Under the pieces are notes generated by a model, which worked only from the letters and a program-made list of their open reading frames with translations, searched no databases and was not told the DNA's origin. The translations under genes were made by a program, and so were the position numbers. From assembly GCA_034508935.3 (NCBI GenBank), contig CM067447.1:28500509-28564508 (forward strand): a stretch of DNA of 64,000 nucleotides, given 5' to 3'. Within the stretch, counting starts at the first letter, position 1. Each line of letters opens with the position of its first letter. The stretch comes from Berghia stephanieae. Taxonomy: Eukaryota; Mollusca; Gastropoda; Nudibranchia; Aeolidiidae. This document shows positions 22,201 through 32,902 of this stretch, one piece after another.

Positions 22201-24192
22201 TTTTTAATGGGAATTTTATTTGCTTTCTTTGTAAAACCTGATATTAATAATATTGATATTCTTAAAAATACCAATTGCTTTCAGACTTTGAACTGCCGTA
22301 CCTCGTTTCTAATCAAATCATGACAGAAACAGAATTCAAACTGTTTTGTAATCTGTGTTGCTAGCTCTTTCGTATGAATTTGGTTTCAAATGCATGAGTT
22401 AAATTTTCATTTAGAATTTTTGTTAGAACTCCCTAGTAATCTGGAAATTTTCGCTCCCTTCCCTGTCTCAATGACTCAAATGCCAATTGCGACCAACTGG
22501 ATTTTTTTTTCTTTTCCAGCGAAAGCTGAATTTTTTTTTTGGCTGGCTCTATTTCTCCGAACGCTCAGGATAATAAACTTGAACTCTATTTCTCCGAATG
22601 GTCAGCTATCCTCCAGTAGCTGATGGGTTACGGACGGATGTCGATGCAAAAGTAAATGCTCAAACTACAGAGTGGACAGGGAATTCTCACAAATAATCAA
22701 GCTAGCGTTTTTTAGGCACATTGTTGACAAAGACAGATTCTATCAAAAAGTTGTACTGTCTATCGCAAATACTCCAAGATGTGTTCACTTTTGCACTTCA
22801 TGCTGCACTATCAAAGTGAGAACAGAAGTAAACCTAAATAATAAAGCCAACAAAGTCTCAAGACGGGAACAGAAGATGAAAGTGGAAAGACAGGATGCAC
22901 AAACTCAGGATAGAAGAGAAGTCTAATACTAATAAAGAAAGTTGGGAATAAAAGACAGAGCGCCCAGGCACTGGCAAAAGATAACCCCCAAAAAGGCTGC
23001 CTCTATTCTCACCCCCAGGATGAGAATAGAAAAGCGACCGAGCTCTCACCCCCGGGATGAGAATAGAGGTAGTTGCCCCTTCTCGCTATTCTCACCCCTG
23101 TATCCAACAGGTAAGGAGGGTAGCCTAGCCTAGCCGCCGTCCCTTCTCGCTTTTCTCACCCCTGTGTAGGGTCAGCTTAACCCCACCCTCCCCCCCCCCC
23201 CTTCCTCACTACTCTCACCTGATCATCATCATCTCTCTCGTGACTACTTTTAGTGGTGCTGGACGTAAGGAGGGTGAACATGCAGCCCCGCCACTTCTCA
23301 CCCCTGTGTAGGGTCAGCTTAGCACCCCCCCCCCCCCCCCCCCCATCCTCTCGCTATTCTCATCCCTGTTAACCAACAGGTAGGGAGGGTAGCCTAGCCT
23401 AGCCGCCATCCCTTTCGCAATTCTCATCCCTGTGTAGGGTCAGCTTAGCACCCCCCCCCCCCCTTCCTCACTACTCTCATCTGATCATCATCATCTCTCT
23501 CGTTACTACTTTTACTGTTTAGTGCTGTTGGTTAGGTAATAAGGGATGAGAATAGCGAGAAGGGGTGGCGGCTAGGCTACCTACCCTCCCTACCTGTTGG
23601 TTAACAGGGGTGAGAATAGCGAGAAGTGGCGAGGACCTCTATTCTCATCCCGAGGGTGAGAGCTCGATCGATTTTTTATTCTCATCCCGGGGGTGAGAAT
23701 AGTCACTTCGCCCCAAAAATGCATACACATTCATAATTCACAAAGACACTCTCGCAAGTAACCCAAAAGATCTTGAGAACGGAAACCGTTCGGAGATTAT
23801 AATATTATAAAGATCAAGTTAATTTTCCCGAGCATTCGGAGTGGAGAAATAGACACTTCGTTGTTTTCTTTATTTGGCACTCACCTGTAGTCATTATCAT
23901 TCGGTGGTGGTCTATTAGCAGGTGGATAAGACGGTGCTGCAGGTCTACTTTCATACATTCTCGGTGGTGGTGGACCATCATGGACAAGAAATTCGCTACT
24001 GTGATATCCTGGGCCGGGTCCTGGAGGGCCATCTCTTACTTTCACTCTCTCCCTGTCTCGTCTTTCATAGTCGGGAGGGCTCATCCGGTCCCTCATAACA
24101 TCATGATGTGGACCGGGGCTAAATGTCGAACGTGATCGTTTACTCACGGGTGAAGAATCTCGCTCCATTCCTCGTTTAATAACTCCAGACAT
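19274..24192 (-). CDS. nito: Spenito/RBM15-like m6A-writer adaptor, 2 exons
   Basis: RNA-binding adaptor of the nuclear METTL3/METTL14 m6A writer; RBM15 and fly Nito bring the complex to target RNAs. CDS is complement(19274..21176, 23885..24192), 736 aa: exon 1 from ATG at 24192 to donor AG|GTGAGT at 23885, exon 2 from 21176 after TTCCTTCCAG, phase 2. Residues 1-103 are low-complexity (Pro, Arg, Ser). RRM1 is ~104-178 (LYISGIPS, VAYLNF), RRM2 ~257-332 (LFVGNLDVAITDYD, YAFIKY) and RRM3 ~336-410 (VWVGGLGPW). An Arg/Asp/Ser-rich linker leads to a SPOC domain ~570-736 (KITQRLRLDQPKLEDVGRRI, LVTYLKQKEAAGVISLP, GVLHAFPPCDF). The linker GYGKVTPTT-VWVGGLGPW and the SPOC set it apart from other RRM proteins. 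It ends soon after the last SPOC strand, slightly earlier than human RBM15. No frame break. Symbol follows the fly orthologue. Confidence 0.96.
21245..21371. repeat. Direct repeat copy 1 (intron)
   Basis: TGTGACCCA(G/A)CTCGCCCATAAG through AATATCGCAGATATTTTGGTATCATT; the same order of blocks recurs ~536 bp downstream at 21781-21912. Confidence 0.8.
21781..21912. repeat. Direct repeat copy 2 (intron)
   Basis: Second copy of the 21245-21371 segment, with small indels and substitutions. Its right edge is cut by the MITE starting at 21933. Confidence 0.8.
21933..22153. mobile_element. MITE with ~35 bp inverted ends
   Basis: GGCACCTAGCCTCAGGATCT ACG(C/T)ACA(C/T)GGTA at the left and its near-perfect complement at the right. 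221 bp, no coding capacity. Target duplication is not evident, so the superfamily is unknown. Confidence 0.82.
22995..23710. mobile_element. Fold-back element with ~150 bp inverted arms
   Basis: The left arm (CTATTCTCACCCCCAGGATG, AGCTCTCACCC, TCTCGCTATTCTCACCCCTG, CCAACAGGTAAGGAGGGTAG) is repeated in reverse complement at about 23548-23705. Each arm contains smaller palindromes (TATTCTCACCCC-GGATGAGAATA). The middle holds two tandem copies of a ~190 bp block, each with GTGTAGGGTCAGCTTA, a poly-C run and CTGATCATCATCATCTCTC. No coding capacity. Confidence 0.8.
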
Positions 24193-24746
24193 AACAAAAA
24201 TTAAGTTAACTAAATTATTTTAGCTTTAGAAATCTGCACCATCAAGACTCGTTTATGATATGTCGAACGACGAAAAACAATGGCTGACATGAAATTAATG
24301 CGCAATAGATGTTTTATGCGCTGTCGGGAAAATCGACAAATATTGAGAGGAAGAATTTTCGAATAACTTGATTCTGTTAAGATTTTCAAATATTCGAAAT
24401 TGCAGAGAATAACATTTCAAGTTTGAAACATATTTAAAATGATTCCCAAAATAATTTTTAACACGGACTCATTTTTCAAATGGGTGGTTGGTAAGAATAT
24501 GAAGCCGGAAAGTTCGAATTACCAGTTTGGCGTTCTTTAACTAATTTATTATTTTTTTGCCAAATTCCTAAAAAAGAAAACTAAATTTCCACCCAGAGTA
24601 GTTTCCACCAAAGAAAATTTAAATTTTGGCATTTACTTTGGAAAAAAAGGGAGGTTGGAAGGGGTGGCGATAGCTCTCTTGATAAAGAAATCGCCGGTAT
24701 TGATCTCAGATGTCGAGTTTTTTTTCAGATTCCACCTTCCACCCTC
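24193..24746. promoter_or_regulatory. Upstream region of the Spenito-like gene
   Basis: This ~550 bp between the Spenito-like start codon and the tRNA-like array should contain its 5' UTR and core promoter. I see no TATA box or other element that I would place with confidence. It ends in ACCTTCCACCCTC, the left flank repeat of the array. Confidence 0.4.
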
Positions 24747-24841
24747 AGAAAAGCGAGTGGAGCAGGCACTTATGTTGGTAACAACAAGATATGAAGTGAA
24801 TAGAAAAGTGCCAGAAGACAACAGAGAATAAAAAATTTTTC

Positions 24842-24934
24842 GCGGCGGTGGTGGGGTTTGAACCTGCGACCTTATTGGTACGACAACTCCGCCTGGCAGG
24901 TGAGAGCGTGGCTCTACCGTGTGAGCTATCCACG
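24842..24934 (-). repeat. tRNA-like module, array unit 1
   Basis: On the minus strand GTGGATAGCTCACACGGTAG AGC forms a D-arm-like A box (GCTC/GAGC) and GCAGGTTCAAACCCC a B box. Spacing between them is longer than in a normal tRNA and no clean anticodon arm folds, so this is a SINE-type head, not a functional tRNA. Equivalent modules lie at about 25241-25333, 25778-25871, 26176-26269 and 26574-26667 (minus). Confidence 0.75.
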
Positions 24935-25428
24935 AACACAAAAAATATTCGTTTCAAACTCAAAGTCATTACTAGATCCCTCTCTCACCCACTTCTTGAG
25001 ATCGCCGATTCGTTCGTACACCACCATCGCGAACAATTTTGACCAGCAGTTAAGCTTAATAGCCAATATTCTCAACACAACATATAACATAGAAACGATT
25101 GAGACATTGAGTATGCTCCGGTGTATGGGGTGAATTTTAATTCAGAAAAGCGAGTGGAGCAGGCACTTATGTTGGTAACAACAAGATATGAAGTGAATAG
25201 AAAAGTGCCAGAAGACAACAGAGAATAAAAAATTTTTTCGCGGCGGTGGTGGGGTTTGAACCTGCGACCTTATTGGTACGACAACTCCGCCTGGCAGGTG
25301 AGAGCGTGGCTCTACCGTGTGAGCTATCCACGAACACAAAAAATATTCGTTTCAAACTCAAAGTCATTACTAGATCCCTCTCTCACCCACTTCTTGAGAT
25401 CGCCGATTCGTTCGTACACCACCATCGC

Positions 25429-25557
25429 ATCTAGTCGAAAGGTGTGTTGTGACGATGCTACCGGGCGGGTTCGCGACGGTGCACGAATGCGGACCGGACT
25501 TTGCTGATTGGGTCGATCGTCATAACATAATAGTGTGAACCATAAGAAGCAGCAGCA
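25429..25557. mobile_element. 129 bp insertion inside array unit 2
   Basis: GC-richer sequence present only in unit 2, flanked by 11 bp direct repeats ACCACCATCGC (25418-25428 and 25558-25568) that occur once in the other units. Looks like a retroposed or transposed fragment. Its source is not recognised. Confidence 0.75.
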
Positions 25558-26996
25558 ACCACCATCGCGAACAATTTTGACCAGCAGTTAAGCTTAATAG
25601 CCAATATTCTCAACACAAACATATAACATAGAAACGATTGAGACATTGAGTATGCTCCGGTGTATGGGGTGAATTTTAATTCAGAAAAGCGAGTGGAGCA
25701 GGCACTTATGTTGGTAACAACAAGATATGAAGTGAATAGAAAAGTGCCAGAAGACAACAGAGAATAAAAAATTTTTCGCGGCGGTGGTGGGGTTTGAACC
25801 TGCGACCTTATTGGTACGACAACTCCGCCTGGCAGGTGAGAGCGTGGCTCTACCGTGTGAGCTATCCACGAACACAAAAAATATTCGTTTCAAACTCAAA
25901 GTCATTACTAGATCCCTCTCTCACCCACTTCTTGAGATCGCCGATTCGTTCGTACACCACCATCGCGAACAATTTTGACCAGCAGTTAAGCTTAATAGCC
26001 AATATTCTCAACACAAACATATAACATAGAAACGATTGAGACATTGAGTATGCTCCGGTGTATGGGGTGAATTTTAATTCAGAAAAGCGAGTGGAGCAGG
26101 CACTTATGTTGGTAACAACAAGATATGAAGTGAATAGAAAAGTGCCAGAAGACAACAGAGAATAAAAAATTTTTCGCGGCGGTGGTGGGGTTTGAACCTA
26201 CGACCTTATTGGTACGACAACTCCGCCTGGCAGGTGAGAGCGTGGCTCTACCGTGTGAGCTATCCACGAACACAAAAAATATTCGTTTCAAACTCAAAGT
26301 CATTACTAGATCCCTCTCTCACCCACTTCTTGAGATCGCCGATTCGTTCGTACACCACCATCGCGAACAATTTTGACCAGCAGTTAAGCTTAATAGCCAA
26401 TATTCTCAACACAAACATATAACATAGAAACGATTGAGACATTGAGTATGCTCCGGTGTATGGGGTGAATTTTAATTCAGAAAAGCGAGTGGAGCAGGCA
26501 CTTATGTTGGTAACAACAAGATATGAAGTGAATAGAAAAGTGCCAGAAGACAACAGAGAATAAAAAATTTTTCGCGGCGGTGGTGGGGTTTGAACCTGCG
26601 ACCTTATTGGTACGACAACTCCGCCTGGCAGGTGAGAGCGTGGCTCTACCGTGTGAGCTATCCACGAACACAAAAAATATTCGTTTCAAACTCAAAGTTT
26701 TTATTCTCTGTTGTCTTCTGGCACTTTTCTATTCACTTCATATCTTGTTGTTACCAACATAAGTGCCTGCTCCACTCGCTTTTCTGAATTAAAATTCACC
26801 CCATACACCGGAGCATACTCAATGTCTCAATCGTTTCTATGTTATATGTTTGTGTTGAGAATATTGGCTATTAAGCTTAACTGCTGGTCAAAATTGTTCG
26901 CGATGGTGGTGTACGAACGAATCGGCGATCTCAAGAAGTGGGTGAGAGAGGGATCTAGTAATGACTTTGAGTTTGAAACGAATATTTTTTGTGTTC

Positions 26997-27090
26997 GTGG
27001 ATAGCTCACACGGTAGAGCCACGCTCTCACCTGCCAGGCGGAGTTGTCGTACCAATAAGGTCGCAGGTTCAAACCCCACCACCGCCGCGA
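26997..27090 (+). repeat. tRNA-like module in the inverted unit
   Basis: Same A-box/B-box module as the other units but on the plus strand, confirming the inversion after ~26699. Confidence 0.75.
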
Positions 27091-27163
27091 AAAATTTTTT
27101 ATTCTCTGTTGTCTTCTGGCACTTTTCTATTCACTTCATATCTTGTTGTTACCTTCCACCCTC

Positions 27164-28335
27164 CCATCTCCCCAACTCCTTGGAGTCATTGGGTTGCTGG
27201 ATCTAAGCTAGATACTTTGCGAAAGACTGGCATGTCATCCGAAGGGTAAACACGCATTTAATCTAATCAACGGGCCTAATGGCTCTGGTGACTCAAACTT
27301 AAGCTTTTTTTTTTTTTAATTAGTAAGAATTACACAAGGAACTTATTTTTCCGTCCACCAGAATCCACAGCAGTGTATTCAGAACTTCGGAAAAATTATA
27401 ATTATAAGGGCTTTGATCGAGTGCGAGAAGGCGAGGTGGCCGGCTGTTGTAGCACAGCGTAACTGTTACCAGGGTGGGGTGAGTTAGGGTTCGAGCTCCT
27501 TTCTAGGCATAATATTTTTTTTTTGAATCCCTTGGCAAAAAATTCTTAATTATAACCTTCAACTTGTTGACATCAATCCTGGTGACTCGAGAAGTTTTGT
27601 CGACTTTTAACGTTTTTAATTTATTTACTTTTAATAACTTTTAAGTTTATTGTTTTAATTTAGGACACAGTGACGACTTTCGATACGAAAGACTCTTTCC
27701 TGTTAAAGGCCTGTAGTTTAATTTGTTCACCTATAATTAGGCTAAATAGGCATGAATTTGAAGCTGACAATTGTGTTTCTCACCAGAATGTGATGATTGG
27801 TGTGTCCAGTATTTCTTGGTTGTTATAGTTGTTGTAGTTGTTGTTATTATTGAACACGTGTATATATTTGTGGAAAAACTGTAACATAAATTAATGAATT
27901 TCTACTTTTGATCAGTTTACATTAAATTGATGCAATCCTCTTTGGCATAAACACAAGCTATTTTATTTCTCAAAATTTTGCAATGAAAGTAATGTTGGAA
28001 ACACGTAAAATTCACTTTCGTTTATATTCATCAGTAATGTGTATGTATAGTTATAAAATGTAGATATAGTTAAAAATTGCCATTCGATGTTTCATATTCA
28101 AATACTGTATCGATTTTAATATAGATGTAATAAGCGAAATCCGTTCCTGTTCTTTTAAAATTCACGAAAAAAAAATGATTTTTAATTAAAACAAATTGAT
28201 TCAGAGGTTCATACAATTTTTTACAGATGTGCATTGACGGACAGTTTAGAAAAAGAAGAAAAACACGCGCCACTTATTAAACACAGCGTAAGACGGGTAC
28301 CCATGTGAAGAATAAGGTACAAATTGTCCCAACTT
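27164..28335. other. Gene-free interval
   Basis: AT-rich. A weak tRNA-like stretch near 27450-27510 was not convincing. No coding signal. Confidence 0.4.
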
Positions 28336-28420
28336 TCGGGGGGCTCTGTGGTGTAATGGTAATCAGAAGGTCTAAGGTTCGATCCCCAATCGAGGTCGGC
28401 GGATTTTTTGGGGTTGTTTT
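28336..28420 (+). mobile_element. tRNA-derived SINE head
   Basis: GGGCTCTGTGGTGTAATGGT and GGTTCGATCCCCAATCG resemble the head of the SINE at 2369-2618, followed by T-rich sequence. No body or target duplications are clear, so it is likely a truncated copy. Confidence 0.6.
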
Positions 28421-29120
28421 TTTTTCTTCTTTTTTTCTTGTATTTGTCTTTCTTGCTTTGTCTGTCATCTTTCATACACACTTGTTCAGTTCTTTATCTT
28501 ACACCGGTGCCTGTTCCTTAATTTCTTAATTTGATACTAGTTCGTATTACTATCGTATAAATTTTAAAAAATTATATAAGAAAGAGAAAGGAAAAAAAAG
28601 GATAATGAAATATTATCAACACTGCATAGTAATGAAGGATTTTACATACCATCTTATTTGCTAAATCCCCAAACCATTTGTTATTTCTAGTTGTATAAAA
28701 TACATACAAAATGTATTACGTAATATATATTTTTATATATCTTTAATGTCACTTACGGTTGAATGTTATTTCAGTATTTTGCACAATACTCAGTCTGACA
28801 ATACTGTACAATACTCATTCTACCATTCTCCTCATTAAAATATAATTACCTTACCCAAGTCTCATATTTTGTCCATAAATTCAATTTTCAGCATCTAACA
28901 GACGTGCATGCGGGTCTGACATCCGAACCCAATTATGGGCTTAGTTAATCATAGTTAATGGACAATATTTTGCGTCCTTTTTTTAGATTTCCATTTCAAC
29001 AATGAGCCCATGATGAATTAGGTTATCAGATCTGTAAATAAGTGCACGTCGCATCTAGCTATTCACGACATAATACCGTTTGGTGACGGTGAGTCATACA
29101 ATTATTATCATTGCTACTAC
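28421..29120. other. Gene-free interval
   Basis: AT-rich, no recognised feature before the TAG repeat. Confidence 0.4.
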
Positions 29121-29122
29121 TA

Positions 29123-29215
<93 letters not shown>

Positions 29216-29224
29216 TAGTAGTAC
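29123..29224. repeat. (TAG)n microsatellite
   Basis: About 100 bp of near-perfect TAG repeats. Confidence 0.95.
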
Positions 29225-29332
29225 TATTTAGTACTACGACTGCTGCACTGGGTACGCCATTCATCTCTCTGGTCAGATAACCTCAGAAAACTAATATTAA
29301 TCTTCTCTTTCTTTGTCACCCAGCTGTTCAAA

Positions 29333-29672
29333 CTATTCATATGTTTTTCTTGGTCTACCTTTACTCTTTTTATCTTTTATCTTTCCTGTGAGAGCAAGAT
29401 GTTTATGTCGATTTAGGTGCCCTAAAAATTGCATTTGTCTTTTTCTTATTGTACAAATTAATAACCTTTTAGTTTCAGCTTGCTCTAATATTTCTTTATT
29501 AGTTTTCTTCTCTATCCATGCATGAGATTCTAACATCCTTCTAAGAAACCAGATGTCTGCTGCCTCCACAGTTTTTTTCTAATGTCTTCTGTAATTGTCC
29601 AGCTTTCACAGCCATATAATAATACATAGGCCTTCAAAACTCTATGTTTCGTTGTCATTGAGATATTGTGGT
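29333..29672 (-). mobile_element. LINE reverse-transcriptase C-terminal fragment
   Basis: Minus-strand frames read TKHRVLKAYVLLYGCESWTI, then after a frame change EAADIWFLRRMLESHAWIEK, ETKRLLICTIRKRQMQFLGH and SKGRPRKTYE. This is the conserved region downstream of the reverse transcriptase in many invertebrate non-LTR elements (often annotated as endonuclease-reverse transcriptase). It is short, frame-broken and sits between two trinucleotide repeats. The clade is not assigned. Confidence 0.8.
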
Positions 29673-29703
29673 TTTTGATGTCTAATTTTTAAGAAATACA
29701 AAA

Positions 29704-29888
<185 letters not shown>

Positions 29889-29953
29889 GAGATAATTACA
29901 GAGATAATATTTTTTTAAAACAGAGTACTGATTGATTCTCAACGTTGACAAAG

Positions 29954-30067
<114 letters not shown>

Positions 30068-30531
30068 AACTACACACCGGGTTATTTACTATCACAAAAT
30101 TATAGTCTTAAGGAAATAGCTACTATCCTACCAATATAACATCATAGTCTTCAGATTTGAATGGGTCGACAAAGGAGGTCTGATAATGATAGTGACATGA
30201 TTACTATTGTTTGTCAAGCCTTTCTTCATTAATTAGGCATCAACGAGGGAACAACATTTGCTGTTCAAATCAAACATTCTCAATGATATCAAAGTCTTTC
30301 TCCCATTCTTATAACTGCTTCTATTGCTTGGCATCAAGTGTTCCAGGTCTTCCTTTCACCAATATTACTCTCCCGGGATCCCATTACTGTCGGTGATCTT
30401 CCTCTCCACTTTCCTTATGATTCCTATCCGTCTTCTCTTTATAAGGAGGAATCAATATTACAGTGTATTATCCATGTGGCATCTTTAAAAGACCATACGA
30501 TTTCTGGGATCGATGTTTTAAATGCGGGAAA

Positions 30532-30582
30532 TGATGATGATGATGATGGTGATGAATAGTAAGATGATGATGATGAAGATGG

Positions 30583-30646
<64 letters not shown>

Positions 30647-30712
30647 GCTGATGATGATGGTGATGATGATGATGCTGATGATGAGTAAGATGATGATGAT
30701 GATGATGATGAA

Positions 30713-30775
<63 letters not shown>

Positions 30776-30836
30776 GCTGATGATGAGTAAGATGATGATG
30801 ATGATGATGAGTAAGATGATGATGATGGTGATGATG
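30532..30836. repeat. (GAT)n imperfect microsatellite
   Basis: About 300 bp of GAT/ATG units with regular variants (GGTGAT, GCTGAT, GAGTAAGAT). A ~90 bp higher-order block containing GCTGATGATGAGTAAGATGA occurs twice. Poly-Met and poly-Ile frames here are artefacts. Confidence 0.95.
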
Positions 30837-30839
30837 AGA

Positions 30840-31350
30840 GTTATTTTCATTGCAACTGTGAGCGACGTTAACTTATTTACAAGTCTGATACCCCATAGGT
30901 CTCAAATTGTTTTGGGCTCATTGTTGAGCTGGAAATGCCCTCATTCAAAATATTGTCCACTGCAACAATGTTTAATCAAGCCCATAAATGGTTTAGGTTA
31001 TCAACCTGTCGGCCCATATTTTGGGCTATATTATTTGCGCTGTTCATACGGCGAAAAGTGTGTCACATCGCTCTTCAGTTTTTACCTTATTTATCAGGAT
31101 ATACTTTGTGATTATATTTACTTTTCTGTATAGTTCAACAACAAGCAACCTGTGATATTCTGGACTATTTATTGCTTTATTTTATTGACTCGATTTTGAC
31201 ACATTTGTAAGTATTGGATGACATTATATCTCTTCGCATACCACCCGACATTTTTTCAATCACTCTGCCCTGTTGTGAACACTAAGAATCATATTATCAA
31301 CAATCAAAGTCAATAGGTACTTCAATAATGTGTTCCCCCCTCGTCCTTCT
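30840..31350. other. Gene-free interval
   Basis: Nothing recognised. Confidence 0.35.
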
Positions 31351-31585
31351 GGATAGAACGAAATTGACGCCACTCAGGTCTTTGCTTAATGTTATTGTTA
31401 TCCTCGAATACGGAAACATGCTGGAATGAGATCTATTCTCATTTCGGACCCTCTGTTTGGAACGTCTTACCACAGAGCATTCGTGAAAAAGAATCTTTGT
31501 CTATTTTTAAACGTTCGCTTAAACCTTAAAACACATTTGTTGCGATTTTAGAAGATGATATGAGAAGTAAGATATGTCTAATTTG

Positions 31586-31642
<57 letters not shown>

Positions 31643-31883
31643 AGTGTGTTTCAGCCAAAGTAATTTGTAATTTAAGCGCTAAGAGTCTAGTGTCTCGGAG
31701 TTAAAGTGCTATTTCAGTTTTCAGCATGATTATTATTATTATTTTTTGTTTTGTTTTTTAATTTTTGCCATACATGTTTATGAGTAATTCTCACTAAACT
31801 GTACGCATAGTTTTGTGTGTTGGTCCGTTATATTTCCGGATGGCAATGTTGTGAATTTCTTAGCCAAGTGCACAACATCTTAG
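31351..31883 (+). mobile_element. MITE family B copy 1, split by an insertion
   Basis: Left part GGATAGAACGAAATTGACG and right part TGTGTGTTGGTCCGTTATAT, GATGGCAATGTTGTGAAT, TTAGCCAAGTGCAC match the copies at 32641 and 43018. They are separated by ~370 bp of unrelated sequence (about 31410-31780) that includes a TG repeat. Confidence 0.7.
31583..31638. repeat. (TG)n microsatellite
   Basis: About 55 bp of TG repeats with one GG interruption. Confidence 0.9.
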
Positions 31884-32640
31884 ATCATAACACTGTTATT
31901 CGACCGCATTACCTTTTCGTTTACATATTAATGGATCTCAATTCTCAATAATCTAGGTCAAAGTTCAACAAACTAACATTATTTTTCCGCAGGTTAAACG
32001 GAAGGAAGCCTCAAGTTCTTGTTGTTTGTTGTGACTGTGACAGTGACTGTTTAGAAAGAAAGTCAATATCAAAACACGATGTGTCCCACTATATATGGAG
32101 TCTGGAAGCAGAACTATCTAACATAATTTGAAGGTAATTTCTATGTGTGAGATATAATGTTCTCAATACAACAGCTTGCTAGAGTGATTCTCGTTTTAGT
32201 GGATGTGGGTCACACTCACTCTGAGTCTCAGTCTCATCTGCATCATCAACTGTCACACTCACACCCCCACCACACAGAGAGAAAACAAAACATTGAAGTT
32301 TATTGACATTAAAAAATGAAAACACATATATAAATATTGGTATTTGAGTAAATTGGATAGCGTTTAAAACCAGAGTCCAATCCGGGACGTAAACGTTTTT
32401 GTTCTCCTCTTCTTCACTGCTTGGCGTACACTTTTACTCAACGCTGTGATTAGTGTGATTATCTCAAGACACCTGTCTACTGTCTGGGGATAACAAAAAT
32501 TCGTTATCCCCAGACAGATATTTGAAACTCCGCTCTTTTAAACAATTATCCACATTCCAGAAAATGGAATGTTTCCAAATGCATAGATATAAGGAAAGTT
32601 AATAAAATATCTATAAAAACATAAAATTAACCAACATTAA
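31884..32640. other. Gene-free interval
   Basis: No recognised feature. A short inverted pair around 32472-32515 (CTGTCTGGGGATAACAAAAA / TTCGTTATCCCCAGACAG) forms a perfect hairpin. Confidence 0.45.
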
Positions 32641-32902
32641 TATAGATAGTATGCGCTTGGCGAAGAAGCTCACAACATCCGGGAGTATAACGGACCAACA
32701 CACAAAACTGTATAGATAGAATGCGCTTGGCCAAGGAGTTCACAACATTGCCATCCGGAAGTATAACGGACCAACACACAAACTCTGTGTAACCATGAAC
32801 TTTTATAGTCTGGTTAATACAGTTTAGTGAGAACAACTCACAAATGCGGATGGCAAAAACAATAACAAAGGCCTGAGTGACGTCATCTGCATACTATCTA
32901 TA
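32641..32902 (-). mobile_element. MITE family B copy 2, 262 bp
   Basis: Perfect 14 bp inverted ends TATAGATAGTATGC / GCATACTATCTATA, with possible TA target inside the outer bases. The last ~70 bp are tandemly duplicated (32641-32710 and 32711-32780 share CGCTTGGC, CACAAC, CCGG, AGTATAACGGACCAACACAC). Confidence 0.82.

Larger units (their letters stand above)
21177..23884 (-). other. Spenito-like gene intron, 2.7 kb, repeat-filled
   Basis: GTGAGT donor (minus strand) and TTTTATTTTTCCTTCCAG acceptor. It contains a ~130 bp direct duplication, a 221 bp MITE and a ~720 bp fold-back element. Exon 1 holds only the low-complexity N-terminus, so the intron separates it from all folded domains. Confidence 0.85.
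24747..27150. repeat. ~398 bp tandem array carrying tRNA-like modules
   Basis: Units begin with TCAGAAAAGCGAGTGGAGCA at 24745, 25142, 25681, 26079 and 26477. Period is 396-398 bp except unit 2, which carries a 140 bp insertion. Unit 5 is cut at ~26699, where the array inverts; 26700-27150 is slightly more than one unit in the opposite orientation. Units are almost identical by eye. The flanks carry the 13 bp direct repeat ACCTTCCACCCTC at 24734-24746 and 27151-27163. Open frames of 60-139 aa repeated in each unit are by-products of the repeat. Confidence 0.92.

Noticed and set aside
24842-27090. Functional tRNA genes
   Set aside because: A and B boxes are good, but the spacing is too long and no anticodon stem-loop folds, so they are SINE-type heads.
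24747-27150. Hammerhead-ribozyme retrozyme
   Set aside because: Unit length and tandem layout fit animal retrozymes, but I found no CTGANGA plus GAAA core on either strand of the unit.
24747-27150. Penelope-like element or CRISPR-like array
   Set aside because: The tandem/inverted layout with target duplication is Penelope-like, but there is no reverse transcriptase or GIY-YIG coding. Repeats are long, contiguous and eukaryotic, so it is not CRISPR.
24633-27249. Many repeated 60-139 aa frames on both strands
   Set aside because: Each is a by-product of the 398 bp array unit; they resemble each other only because the DNA repeats, and they overlap the tRNA-like module.
27420-27510. tRNA-like sequence
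   Set aside because: GTTGTAGCACAGCGTAACT and GGGTTCGAGCTCC look like boxes, but arms do not pair and there are no flanking repeats.
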